Counted from the stretch's first letter, positions 35,401 through 44,059 are shown. The stretch is 64,000 nucleotides of DNA from Forficula auricularia (GCA_024734495.1 JALMQS010000828.1:3769101-3833100), one strand, 5' to 3'. Numbers and translations are program-made. Notes: generated by a model from the sequence alone, not told the origin.

Positions 35401-37578
35401 AGTTATTTTTAAAAGGTCGAGAATACTTTATTAAAATATAAAAGTACCGAAGATGTTGTGGCTCATGGTGGTTTCTGGATCAGGTTGTTAGATAAGGCCA
35501 AGACATGGTGGCGGGGTGGTCAATCAATTTCCAGCGTTGGATTGGAAGAGATTTTAAAATTGAAATTTCTCCGAGAATACGGTAGTTTTAATCTGTCTTG
35601 ATCTCAAAGTTAAAGTGTATAATGTCGAGGAGACATGAGAAAAGACGAACTCATATAGGTTATTTATTGAGAATAAGATGGCTTTATATAAGAGAAGTTT
35701 TTCCGGACGAGGAATGTACTGGTTCAATCCTTCAAGTTTTGAGTGGAGATGATTACTTCCACGTGCATGGATCTGTCCATTAGGGGGAATGAAATTCACT
35801 GATATTGAAGGCGTTTATGCAGACGGTAGAAGAACATGGAAAGGGATGGGAAGGATATGGATAAAGAAATGAGGGCTGACAAGTCCCGTCTCACTCAGGA
35901 TAGAAGCTGCACATCAGTGATAGACTTGCTTAGTGGATTCGTAGAAGCGGAAGGACACATGGGGCAGACACTTGCTTCACAGAAGTAGAAACGAGGGATG
36001 GAGGCAAGGAGAAAGGGAGTGCTCTTGTCCATTAAAAGCAGTAGAGATTCCTTAAGAAAAGTAGGAATAGAAAGTGAGACCAGTAAGTCATGCTATTATT
36101 TGGAGAGTGAATCACTTCTCGCAAATCATTAGGCCATCAATGGAATTACAAATAAGTAGAAGGGCATTAACTACTGAAGATTTTACCCCCCCCCCCCCGG
36201 TTGAAGGAAGTCAAGGAGGATGAGTTGAACATAATGGAAGAGGAGAAACTCAGGATGCTGGCCAGACAAGAAATTAAATCAAAAATAAGGAAGAGTTACT
36301 TCATCAAATAAATATATACGGAAGAATCGATGGATGGACCAAAAACAGTTGAAAACAGTCAAGAAAGGGGAAAAAAAAAGCAAAAGCACAAAAGCAGGTT
36401 AGTTAAATATCATTCGAGTTGATTTTAAACCTGTGTTAAAAGAAGAATGATCCTGTGGGAAGCTGCGTCCGTGTTCTAAGGAGGGGGAGAATTGATGCGT
36501 ACAAAGCTTACTTGATGTATTAATCGTTTTATTGTTTGTATTTATATTTATATGTTGATGTTATATAAATAAATGTTTTAAATGAAAGATTGCATTTTTA
36601 ATAATATCGCATGGTAGAGATATTATACAGAAAGCAGCTCAGCCTATTGCTCACGTCATCAAGGACTTTATGTTCAGTCTTTACCTTTCATATTGTCTTT
36701 TATATAATCGTACTAAATGAAATACGGCTTCTGATGCAAATTATATACTCACCTAAATGAAAAAACTAATAAAAGAACTATTTTCAAATTATAGTTTTTT
36801 GATTTTTATAGATATCTATAGAAAATGAAATTAATTAAAATTATCAATTAGTAAAATTATTTCACATTAAAATAAGATGAATATACACAAAAGTAGTCAT
36901 AGGAACATATACTGTATTTTATATTAAAGAAAAACGTGCTTATATGAGAGTATTAGCTCTTTGTTAAACATGTATTTCTCATTTGATAACGTTATGTTTG
37001 GCAATGTTTTGAACTATGCAAGATGGCGGTCGAGCTTCTTCTTCCCCCCGCTTCAAGAGACAATTTCCTCGCCTAAGTTCTAAGCTTACAGGCACTCCCT
37101 ATCTCCCTGATCAAAACTTATCAAAAATAACTACAAAAATTCCTGCCTTTGGCAAAGGCAGGCAAACATCTGTCAAGAGCCCAAGCTTGAGTTAAGGGCT
37201 GCGCTTTAGGGACAATCAGACAGATTTGATCCTCGCCAACTGTCGTTGAGAATTCCACTCCATTTATATAATGTTTCACAAAAATCGCATTGAACAGAAT
37301 ATCTGATTTAAAGCTAGATATCAGTTGGAGTGATTCCTTGTATCTGAAAACGAAAATTCAACTTAACAAAAAATCTCATATTTAAGCTTTTGAATGAATA
37401 TTGTATCGTATTTCACTTGTCAGCATTGAAATTTGAGGTTGTTGGTACAAATTGAGCCGTCGCGTTCATACATTTCAAACATAGGTTTAGAATAAAAATT
37501 TCATCACCACCCCATTCACCATTCTTTTTTTGATAAGCTGATCGATTTCTTGGAAATACAGTGATCCGCAATGGCCAC
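20467..37578 (-). CDS. Ionotropic receptor (IR), divergent, six exons seen
   Basis: A ligand-gated channel subunit of the arthropod chemosensory IR family (variant iGluRs, plasma membrane of sensory neurons). Exons in transcript order: 37417-37578 (S1 start: RITVFPRN, GGDEIFILNLC), about 37185-37343 (VEFSTTVGEDQICLIVPKA), 29539-29771 (first membrane helix and pore: FSVFLVFSCLVIVM, PTPRLPESFVSRIRF), 26221-26409 (FSMSLQVKLLPSLMKPQYG, IDTVDDLIKSDI), 25902-26156 (S2 end: NRCLNHLVESGLINF), 20467-20619 (last helix: LEDLQMAFILYFFGIALAF, stop). Most phases fit. The join 29539/26409 leaves one extra base and the donor of the second exon is unclear, so it may be a pseudogene or carry an assembly error. 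N-terminal exons were not found. The iGluR signature YAPLT is absent, as in divergent IRs. Confidence 0.75.
20820..20870 (-). ncRNA. Hammerhead-like motif 3
   Basis: Minus strand: CTGAAGA, A, stem II GTCGG/TCGGC with loop CAAAA, GAAACGTT. GCC before and GGC after can form three pairs of stem I. Core at 20834-20865. Confidence 0.5.
20967..21740. mobile_element. ACCGACTTCAAAAA fold-back element, copy 1
   Basis: Two arms of about 130 bases (20968-21115 and 21200-21300) surround a loop containing CTCGACGGATTTTACTTAGT. The right part continues into sequence that is the reverse complement of 46.8-47.2 kb (GAAATCGGTTCATAAACAAA). Copies are also at 28353-29180 and 46674-47625. Confidence 0.75.
21800..22670 (+). 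repeat. HINE-like element with about 120-base tandem units, copy 1
   Basis: Units carry GGTCCCACTGATTATGTATA, AAATTTGGTTGAGTTTGGT and TTTTGACCCTA with C-runs. After the units comes ATGCACCAAAATC.TAATCAG, TAACAGACATTTTGACAAAA and the end CGATTACAATACTTGACCAT with hairpin ACCATAC/GTATGGT. Tandem core plus a 3' hairpin resembles Helentron-derived elements, but the class is not proven. Confidence 0.6.
23208..24345 (+). repeat. HINE-like element, copy 2
   Basis: Starts AAGCTGACGTGTTCTGATGT, GCCATCCACTTGACTTTACC and ends TGACCATACCCTGTTTGGTAAAG. ACTTTACCATACA near the start is the inverted form of the hairpin at the end. A SINE is inserted at 23342-23621. Confidence 0.65.
23342..23621 (-). mobile_element. 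tRNA-derived SINE, family A, copy 1
   Basis: Read on the minus strand the 5' end is tRNA-like: box A GTGGGTCAGTGGATAGAG and box B GGTTCGAGACC. The tail is (GAA)n. It is flanked by TTAGATT on both sides (target duplication) and interrupts the HINE-like repeat. Copy 2 is at 52506-52790. Confidence 0.85.
24480..24660. repeat. Palindromic repeat with hammerhead-like motif 4
   Basis: Arms AATGAAAGGCAGTCCAAAT and ATTTGGACTGCCTTTCATT. The centre (24567-24599, plus) reads CTGAAGA, A, GGAGA...TCTCC, GAAACGTC. The upstream CGACGTTTCGAGA pairs with the downstream TCTCCGAAACGTCG. Confidence 0.6.
25020..25400 (-). repeat. Inverted fragment of the HINE-like family
   Basis: Contains CTCTACGGCAAATTTTATTA and CTCAACCAAATTTTGTATAC, as at 7015-7320, in reverse relative to 21.8-22.7 kb. 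Confidence 0.55.
25405..25790 (+). other. Extremely G-rich island
   Basis: About 385 bases of almost pure G with T, A and C spacers, full of runs of three or more G, inside a genome that is otherwise mostly AT. Open frames on both strands here come from base bias and are not genes. Confidence 0.85.
26561..27525 (+). repeat. HINE-like element, copy 3
   Basis: The most complete copy. It has the start AAGCTGACGTGTTCTGATGT, four tandem units of about 122-125 bases (GGTCCCACTG near 26700, 26825, 26950, 27070), the conserved TAACAGA.ATTTTGACAAA block and the hairpin end at about 27484-27525. Confidence 0.7.
27687..27840. mobile_element. MITE with GGTGAACCGCGAT ends, copy 2
   Basis: Diverged copy in inverse orientation of 19518-19679 (AGTGAACAGCGATTGGAATT ... 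GGTCGCGGTTCATCTCTC). Confidence 0.6.
28353..29180. mobile_element. ACCGACTTCAAAAA fold-back element, copy 2
   Basis: Begins AACCGACTTCAAAAAAAGGA and ends TTTTTTTGAAGTCGGTT, so the termini are inverted repeats. An inner fold-back (28830-29180) matches copies 1 and 3. An internal duplication of GCATTGGGTTCGGTCTACCT is present at 28470 and 28606. Confidence 0.75.
30150..31131. repeat. Head-to-head palindromic array of the 119-base repeat
   Basis: Minus-oriented units (about 30262-30640) and plus-oriented units (about 30660-30962) meet at the perfect palindrome AACAACTCAAGCTTGAGTTG. The right side ends TTCGCATTGGATAAAGTAAA as at 9413. Confidence 0.8.
31136..31372 (-). pseudogene. Plant-type mariner transposase N-terminal fragment
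   Basis: The frame contains LTIEQRHGILQHILQYL, then LVEKYICSEEAV and NQIWITLK. Plant and protist mariner transposases start with 'LT.EQR..I...LL' followed by a helix-turn-helix ending 'V.RIW'. The order and spacing fit. The catalytic DDD/DDE part is absent, perhaps removed by the repeat inserted beside it. Confidence 0.55.
31916..32153 (+). mobile_element. Possible solo LTR in the HINE-like repeat
   Basis: TGTCAGTGTTGAAGCC...CCAATAAACGAAAAATC interrupts a sequence conserved in the other HINE-like copies, replacing about 16 bases. It starts with TG and has an AATAAA near its end. No partner LTR and no clear duplication were found. Confidence 0.35.
32655..32940. repeat. Fold-back repeat
   Basis: TATGTTTTTGGGTGTGCTGA...GAGGTTTGC pairs with GCAAACCTCAGATTCGG...AAAAACATA about 150 bases later. 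Related sequence lies at 27930-28260. Confidence 0.65.
33060..33250. repeat. Palindromic repeat with hammerhead-like motif 5
   Basis: Arms of about 50 bases (CTTGAGCAAGAT.CGAGGTAGG and inverse). Minus strand of 33133-33164: CTGATGA, stem II TGGG/CCCA with loop CTAAC, GAAA, TATATC. Here stem II closes directly after CTGATGA with no extra base. Confidence 0.55.
33480..33560 (-). mobile_element. tRNA-Ser-like SINE head, family B
   Basis: Minus strand: GGGTTGGCCGAAGGGTTAGC (box A) and GGGTTCGAATCC (box B), with CTGCTAA at the anticodon position. The fold is too irregular for a working tRNA. A relative lies at 48020-48250 on the plus strand. Confidence 0.6.
33575..33765 (-). mobile_element. tRNA-derived SINE head, family C
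   Basis: Minus strand: GTCGGGATAGCCGAGCTGGA (box A) and GGGGTTCGATCC (box B), spaced more widely than in a tRNA gene. Followed by a body ending in a T-run on the plus strand. Confidence 0.55.
33900..33943 (+). ncRNA. Hammerhead-like motif 6, with stem I
   Basis: GGGCCA, CTGAGGA, A, stem II GTCGA/TCGTC, GAAACGTC, TGGCCC. The six-base flanks pair perfectly as stem I, leaving CTGAGGA and GAAA as the core and C937 as the predicted cleavage base. The ACGT stem III has no loop, so a dimeric fold would be needed. Confidence 0.55.
33950..34840. other. No gene or clear repeat seen
   Basis: AT-rich sequence within the IR gene's long second intron, or the interior of the candidate hAT element. Confidence 0.5.
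34895..36590 (+). mobile_element. Deleted LTR retrotransposon with PBS and PPT
   Basis: LTR-like repeats start TGATGCGTACAAAGC at 34895 and 36493. The first is followed by the primer site TGGCGCCTGAAC (35027-35038, tRNA-Lys type). The second is preceded by the purine tract AAGGAGGGGGAGAAT (36478-36492). The interior is only about 1.4 kb and carries a broken gag remnant. Pol is absent, so this is a large-deletion derivative that would need help in trans. Confidence 0.75.
35370..35640 (+). pseudogene. Gag remnant of the deleted LTR element
   Basis: Pieces in different frames read DKAKTWWRGGQ and LKLKFLREYGSFN, matching the 'A..WW......SW..F...F...Y' pattern of Ty3-type Gag. An E/K-rich coiled-coil-like stretch precedes it (35190-35300). 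Several frame breaks are present. Confidence 0.5.
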
Positions 37579-37739
37579 CTGAAAATTGAATTATATTCGA
37601 ATTACTTCATCATCATTGAGTATACAGTCCAAAGACTGCTTCGACGCAACAATCCTCCTTATCCCTGCCTTGAACTTAGAAAAAGCTTATAAGAACGTAA
37701 CTTTCAAAAATTTTAAATCACAATGAATAAATTTAACTA

Positions 37740-37800
37740 TCTATATTGAATTAGAAGTACGTTTCGTCACTATGTTTGCGACTTCTTCAGCGACTTATTC
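37740..37800 (-). ncRNA. Hammerhead-like motif 7
   Basis: Minus strand core 37758-37790: CTGAAGA, A, stem II GTCGC/GTGAC (one G-U pair) with loop AAACATA, GAAACGTA. Confidence 0.5.
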
Positions 37801-37914
37801 TTCAACTCAATTGTCTGATATTATTATACGAAACGTTCTATTTTTTGTAATTTATCTTATTCTTAAACACATCAATTTTTCATTAGAACTAAAACAAATA
37901 CCACAGAAAGTACA

Positions 37915-38020
37915 ATACAATTTCACAAAGAAAAACAAAGAGGTTGTCCTCTGCTCGATGCAAATAAACATACACACATGTATATCCAAGTGATATATCT
38001 GTATATATATATATATATAT
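37915..38020 (+). repeat. Inverted repeat arm, partner at 40860-40965
   Basis: AAAGAGGTTGTCCTCTGCT.GATGC and the microsatellite flank TATATCCAAGTG occur here and in reverse at 40860-40965, 2.8 kb apart, bracketing a Penelope-like fragment. Confidence 0.75.
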
Positions 38021-38024
38021 ATAT

Positions 38025-38639
38025 GGGATCCAGCCAAGCCAACCCATTCCAGCCACCTCGCAGCCGCCTGACTGGCTGCCCGTCAATCCGAGCAGGAGCT
38101 TAGCAGATCTTCACAGCATTTTCATTGCCAAGTCTCAGTAAGATTTCCATGCAGCCCCCCAAGTAAGCTAGCAATTCTCCAGTTGCTACGCCACCCCATT
38201 CTCGCCCGTTCGACCCCCGAGCGAAGAGCTAGCTTCCCCTCCAATTGCGCACGCACGCCCCCTCACGCCCCAAGTCAAAATCGTCGCCGCATCGAATGTT
38301 CAACGAATCACGACCCTCCTAAGATATTCTCATTAAGTGTATAAAGATTGCCTCGCATTATTTCAAATCAGTTACGATTACCCTTCCGACACGAGCAGTT
38401 CATCCTACAGTTTAGTTCAGTTCAGTTCAGTTCAGTTCATCAAGTATATGTTTACCGAAGATTTAACCAGCAAGTTTCAAGAAGTATTTTTCTACTCAAG
38501 ATACACGAACATCTCCAGTTTTATTTCTATTATAAAGCATTTTGTTATATTATTATTATTGAAAAGCATCTAATAAACCATTATTATTGAAAATACTTGA
38601 GTCTTTCTTCACCTGGTTTAAGCCACCTAGAATAATCCC

Positions 38640-38643
<4 letters not shown>
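38025..38643 (+). mobile_element. Probable solo LTR inside a (TA)n tract
   Basis: A relatively GC-rich block starts TGGGATCC and ends AATCCCTACA, with (TA)n on both sides (38000-38025 and 38642-38672), as if inserted in a microsatellite. It holds AATAAA near 38572 and a five-base tandem run (TTCAG)n at 38415-38440. No internal genes and no partner are present. Confidence 0.5.
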
Positions 38644-38676
<33 letters not shown>

Positions 38677-38689
38677 TATTTGTTTTGGG

Positions 38690-38910
38690 TAGAGATTGAA
38701 GACTTGGTCTTTCAATCGTCAGTCTTTTTAATTATAAATATTGTTTTTCATGGAGTCAATACCGTATGGATATTGAAAATTTGATGTTTCTTAGCTGGTA
38801 GCCAGTTTGGAAACCAAACAATATTGACTCCATGAAAAACAATATTTATAATTAAAAAAGACTGATGATGACGACCAAGTCCACGAAACTATAGTCTCAA
38901 ACAAATAAAT
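38690..38910. repeat. Palindromic repeat with hammerhead-like motif 8
   Basis: Arms GTCTTTTTAATTATAAATA and TATTTATAATTAAAAAAGAC, with CATGGAGTCAATA in both. The plus strand at 38862-38896 reads CTGATGA, T, GAC...GTCCAC, GAAAC, TATA, GTC. Stem II is weak here. Confidence 0.45.
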
Positions 38911-39084
38911 TATAAAATTATTGGATAAAAATACTTGGTAGGTTTCCACATTAAGATATAAAAAATAAAACGAATTTATTTTTAGAGAATTTAGTCTCGA
39001 TATATATATTTCAAGATTAACCATCTCAGATATTGGTAGAATTGATCTGAATAAGTCTTGTATACAAGTCAATGGTGTATTTTT

Positions 39085-39450
39085 TTTTTAAGATAACAAG
39101 TAAATATTTCGTATTAGTGATGTAGAGTAGGAAGTCTACTTTGGATTAATTTTTGAATGGCCTTTTGGAGAAAAGAGGATTTCAAATTTGAATAGCTAAC
39201 TCAATGGTAAAAATTTACTTTTTTTAAGATAACAAAGGGGGTAAATATTTAAAATTACTCGAGGGGAGAAAAAGGTAGGAAGGCTACTTTGGATTAATTT
39301 TGAATGGCCTTTGAGAAAAAGAGGATTTCGAATTTGAATACAACTCAATGGTAAGATTAATTTTTAAGATAACAAAAGAGTAAATATTTAAAAATTCGTG
39401 GAGGAAGAAGTCTATTATGTTTAATTTTGAATGGTCTTCTGAGAAATGAG
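39085..39450 (+). repeat. Tandem repeat, about 130-base unit, three copies
   Basis: CTACTTTGGATTAATTTTGAATGGCCTTTTGAGAAAAGAGGATTTC-type units recur at about 39135, 39280 and 39405 with growing divergence. Confidence 0.7.
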
Positions 39451-39679
39451 AATTTACACACAAAACAAATTTGCAAATATTTAAAGAATGTAATCAATGA
39501 TTGTACTTTCTTTAACTTCTACAATTGGTCATTCAGTATATGTCGTTTTGTTTGAGAGAGCTAATTTTGTTTTCAGTTTGACTCAAAAAAATCCTTTAAA
39601 CGCGCTTTCCTTTCGCAATGTAACAGGAACTAGGTGGCTGCTCAGAAGAGGTGTGTTTATTCAAATGTAGGTGATTGGC

Positions 39680-40480
39680 GAAAGTTGATTCCATGTTAAT
39701 ATCATCCAGATCTGCCGAGACTCTTCAAGGCTCTTTCATGTTCCGAGTAGCTGTGGTTCTAAAGAGCGTCCAGTTTGTCCTATGTGAGATTGCGTCGCAA
39801 TTAGCACAACTCAAATCATATTGCCCTTGATTCATCTAATTTGTCAATTTTGTCTAATCATTATTAATTAGCTGTGAACCTAAGTGTTTCATTATATAAG
39901 CAGGGTTACCCAAACGTTCTAAGATTTGAAGCTATAGGGTTTGTAACACTGGTTTCGAATGAAGGAGTCTTTTAGCTCTTTAACAGTTCCGGATTTGGTG
40001 AGTTGTATGAAGATACTTATCTTTTTGATTAATTTTTTGCAGATTTTATTAATTATCAGTTTGTTGTAGCACATTATTCACCGCTCTATCTGCAGAATTA
40101 TATTTAGTTCATTGTTAAATCGGAATGTCATTGGTATTAGAAATGAAGTCTGCAGATCATCGAATGAAAAACGCAAATTGCAGTGTTAGTAGGGTGGTTG
40201 GACAGAAATGGAATCACTGTTGTCTGTGAAAGTATCTTTCTAAAATTTTGTAATTAAGTTTGTTTTTCGAAATTAGATTATTTGGAGGTCCAAAAAAGAA
40301 AGGTTTTATTTCCAATTTTGAAGTGATTTGTTATTAGAGTGAAGAGTTTCGATAATTTTGGAAAGAGCTCAATTGTCTAAAAGTGTCTGACCATATTAAA
40401 AAAATATCATCAACGTATCACGCCAAAACACAATTGTTTAAGCAAAGGAATTATTCGGACCGAGAATTGTTTTCTAAATT
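39680..40480 (-). pseudogene. Penelope-like retroelement fragments (RT and GIY-YIG)
   Basis: On the minus strand 40400-40417 reads YVDDIFLIWSDTF, the catalytic motif of Penelope-type reverse transcriptases. Further downstream, 39770-39820 reads YDLSCANC and, after a frameshift, IGQTGRSL, which fits the GIY-YIG endonuclease 'Y.GQT.RS' block. Order (RT then endonuclease) and strand agree. Penelope-like elements use telomerase-like RTs and carry hammerheads in their terminal repeats. Many frame breaks show it is dead. It lies between the inverted arms at 37.9 and 40.9 kb. Confidence 0.7.
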
Positions 40481-40859
40481 AGCATGCAAATTTCAGCAAG
40501 GATAGGACTAGGCGGACTGACCATAGCTAAACCGTCGGTTTTCTGTATTGAATTTATTATTAAAAATATAATAGTTCTGGGTTTATGCATAGGTCTAATA
40601 ATTTAAGAATTTGACTATTATGAAGAGGATCTTTAATATTCAAATCAATCAGATCGACTAATATTTCTTTTAATTTTAAAAGAGGAATCTGAGGGGAACA
40701 AGGTTTTTCATCATCGATGAGTAATGAGCTTATGAGAATTTTTGAATATTTACGTGTTGAAGAGAGATATGCATAGATCTAGTGAATTTTAAATCATGAA
40801 GTCAGAAGTAAACATATCCTTGAGAAGATTATTCAAATATTTACATATTTTCTTTTTAT

Positions 40860-40965
40860 ATTATATATATATATATATATGTATACACTTGGATATATAT
40901 GTGTGTAGTATTGCATCAAGCAGAGGACAACCTCTTTGTGAATCAACAACTCTGTTACTCTCGGC
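40860..40965 (-). repeat. Inverted repeat arm, partner of 37915-38020
   Basis: Contains (TA)n, ACTTGGATATA and GCATCAAGCAGAGGACAACC, the reverse of the left arm. Confidence 0.75.
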
Positions 40966-41149
40966 AAAACAAAAACTTTTCAATACAATCCAATTTCTTA
41001 AGATTTTATAAATTAGTAATGAAGCTGTTAAACCTTGTATTTTTTGAGATTAATTTGATTAAAAGTTTGAATTTTTATTTAAATCACTACCATGATTAAA
41101 ATTATTTATTGAAAACAAATAATATAATATAACAACAAGCATATAGGTA

Positions 41150-43125
41150 CCTTATAATTATAAATTCCCTGGCCTCCTTACTATTTCTCTTATTTATTAA
41201 TGACTTGGCCCTTATAAATCTTTATAGCAATATACTTTTATTTGCTGATGATATTAAATTGTTCTTTGAAATCAGTGATGTTCAAGATTGTACAAAAGTA
41301 CAAAATGATTTGAATAAACTAATTGACTGGTGCAAGGTAAACTTATTCTTTCTCAATTTTGACAAATGTTTCTCGATTACATTTTCCAGAAAAGACGATT
41401 TTATTTCTTTTGGGTGCCAGCTGAATTGTACAATTGATCCTGTATCCGAGTCACTTCTATCAAAGAGCTAGGGGTCACATTTGACGCTAAACTAACGTTC
41501 AATGAACATATAACCAAAGTGGTTAGTAAGGCAAATCATTTGGGGATCCATCATTTACAACACAAAATCTTCACAAACACGACTAATATCAAACACTTCT
41601 ACATAACGTTTAGGCAAAGTGGTTTTGGTTTATAGTGAAACATATTAAGCACAGGAATTATTTGACGGATTATAGTGGTGTTTCACAAAGTGGAAATAAA
41701 ATTAAAAAATCTTTTAAATTATATTTTGGAGATTTTTTATTTATCTCTATACATATTTCGGGCTATGAACCCTTCATCAGAGGTTTAACAAAAGACTGAA
41801 TATAAATTTTACATTGTATTGATGTTATAATCTAGTGTTAATATTTTGGTACAGGGCGCGGGGAGGCAATGGGTGTTGAAAGAATTTGTGTGGGTGAATT
41901 TAGAGGTGTGTGGGGAAGAAGCTGGGTATTGAACAAATTGTCTGACTAAAGTCCAGAAGGGTTCAGCTAAGGATGTCTATGGTCGAAATTTATTTATAGA
42001 GGATTCTAGAAATACCTATTAAAGGAATTTGTATAAAGGTTTTAGACTATATAAATTTAGACAAAACAAGAAAGATATAGAAAGTTAATTCAAAGGGAAC
42101 AAAAGAGGAAAAAGAACAAATATTTTGTAAAGAGTGAATTTCTGTTAAATTAGGTTTATTAATAGATCAATTATTGTTGATTTTGTGGTTTCTAATTGGT
42201 TATTTAGAATGGGTTCATTGCGGGAGATTGCTTTCTTAATTTCAGTGGATTCCAATAAATCTAATTTCCGTCCTTTTGGTGAGAAATGTAGAATAAGGGG
42301 GCTTTCTTTAGATGTGGAATATTGATCTATTAATAAACCTAATTTAATCGAAATTCACTCTTTACAAAATATTTGTTCTTTTTCCTCTTTTGTTCCCTTT
42401 GAATTAATTTTCTATATCTTCTTCTTTTGTCTTGCTTATCTATTTGGCAACCCTATGTCTAGATTCGACCACGATTTATACAGCAATTACTGAAACCTTT
42501 AGTCTACCAACAATTCTATCATCCATGGTTGCTTCTGACAATGTATTAACTTACAAAATTATATCGAACAGAACTCATTGTCCAGAACTAATGTCTCTTT
42601 TTCCTTTAATTTCCAGTATTAATATGTTGTTAAATACGCTGAATATTCTCAATGTAAAAGAGACTATACGAGCATATTGTAATTCGCTGATTATGATCTT
42701 CAGGATAAGGAACGGTTTGGCACCGGAATATTTAAGGGAAAAATTAAAATATACAAACGAAGGTGTGTTATGATTTGAGAGGTGGGGGAGAATTTCAGGA
42801 TTGATATTTGTAGGACAAATAAAAAATTTAGGACTTTATTTTATTGGGGTTTGTCCGATTACAATAATGTGCCGAGTGAGATAAGAAATGTCACAAGAAT
42901 CCAGGAATTTAAGGAGCGATTGTTGGAATTCGTAATTTCGAAAAGATTATCTTGTTGTGGAATCTCCACCAAAATTATGTTGTATTGTGATTGCTTCATT
43001 ATTGTATTGTATTGTTAAATTGTATTGTTTTCTTTTGTTTTTGTGTATTATTGTTTTTGTGATATTATCATTGTATGTTCTTACATATTATTATTGTATA
43101 TCTTATAGCTGAAAATAGCTAATAA
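41150..43125 (+). pseudogene. CR1/jockey-like LINE, RT and C-terminal part, interrupted
   Basis: The frame 41205-41471 carries the RT motif LLFADDIKLFFEISD and the following NLNKLIDWC-like block. It continues in another frame with LGVTFDAKLTFNEHI (41470-41610). The ORF is then broken by a Penelope-like insert (about 41613-42425) and resumes with typical C-terminal text: RIRNGLAPEYLREKLKY and GENFRIDICRTNKKFRT. The 3' end is GCTGAAAATAGCTAATAAAG. The endonuclease domain is missing at the 5' side. Confidence 0.8.
41613..42425 (-). mobile_element. Penelope-like fragment inserted in the LINE, with hammerhead-like motif 9
   Basis: Minus strand 42184-42290 reads KGRKLDLLESTEIKKAI, a block found near the C-terminus of Penelope-like proteins. 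Inverted arms of about 100 bases (42073-42172 and 42328-42425) flank it. Minus strand 41745-41780 reads CTGATGA, A, stem II GGGT/GCCC with loop TCATA, GAAATA, TG, TATA. Coding fragment and ribozyme-like core point the same way. Confidence 0.6.
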
Positions 43126-43369
43126 AGATTACACAGGTCTGCGAAAAAAATTTTGTCAGCTGCATGAGATATTTTTACTGAATTATATGTTTTAAAGTGC
43201 GCTGATTTCAAAAGTGATGGCCATTTTTTCTATCACATAAGGATTTTTTGCAAATTCAAACACAAAAAAATTGGTTAAAGCACTCCTTTATTCAAAATTT
43301 TTCAAACAACAAATATTTTTTTTAAAGCAAACGAAACATTGTTTTGATACATATACTTATTCATGTTCT

Positions 43370-44042
43370 TTATGAAACCTCTTCTTCTTTTTCTTGATAC
43401 TTTGACGAGTCCTTTTCCGATTTCCATCTTTCAGTTTCTCGCTTAAGCAGCCAACAATAGTCAGCAAGCATAGTGACATCCCATCGCCCATAGTACCTTC
43501 TCTCGATATCACGGACATCCTGGTGAAATCGCTCCCCCTGCTCTTCACTGTAAGCTCCCAGGTTTTCAGGAAAATAATCTATGTGAGAGGTAAAAAATGG
43601 ACCTTCAAGCTCATCCTGCAGCCTTGAGCTTCAAATGTGCTGCTAGCATCCGTTGCACAATGGTTTTATAGTTAGGATCCTTAGTATTTCCCAAAAACTT
43701 TCTCACTACGTCCTTGAACGATACCCAAGCTTCTTTTTCCTTCTCATTCATAGTTTCCACAAATGAAGGGTCCGTTAAAAGTTTTCTTATGTCGGGGCCG
43801 GTGAAAACTCCTCTTTCAACTTTGCTTCTGACAGCTTCGGGAATTTTGTACATATATATTTGAAACAGTCTCCATCCTTTTGCGAGCGATTTTACAAATT
43901 GTTTCATCAACCCCAATTTGATATGGAGAGGGGGCAACAAAACCTTTTGTGGTGGTACCAAGGTAGTGTTTATAACATTTTTCTCTCCAGGTTTTAAAGT
44001 TTCTCGGGATGGCCAATCACTTTTTTTCCAGTGCTGTTCTCT
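43370..44042 (-). pseudogene. Arthropod multi-copy family protein, unknown function, frameshifted
   Basis: The reading frame has SDWPSRETLKPGEKN, LLPPLHIKLGLMKQFVK, GVFTGPDIRKLL, WVSFKDVVRKFLGN and, after one frameshift near 43585-43600, YFPENLGAYSEEQGERFHQD, IERRYYGRWDV and ADYCWLLKRE. I recognise these blocks from a protein repeated many times in arthropod genomes and usually called hypothetical; its spread suggests a mobile origin, but its role is not known to me. The stop is at 43370-43372. The 5' side runs into an assembly gap, so the start is missing. Confidence 0.65.
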
Positions 44043-44059
44043 NNNNNNNNNNNNNNNNN
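44043..44059. other. Assembly gap (17 N)
   Basis: Run of N that truncates the reading frame on its left. Confidence 0.99.

Noticed and set aside
35554..35799. 81-codon minus frame
   Set aside because: Antisense to the gag remnant of the deleted LTR element.
37852..38086. Minus frames rich in Ile/Tyr
   Set aside because: They translate the (TA)n microsatellite and repeat arm.
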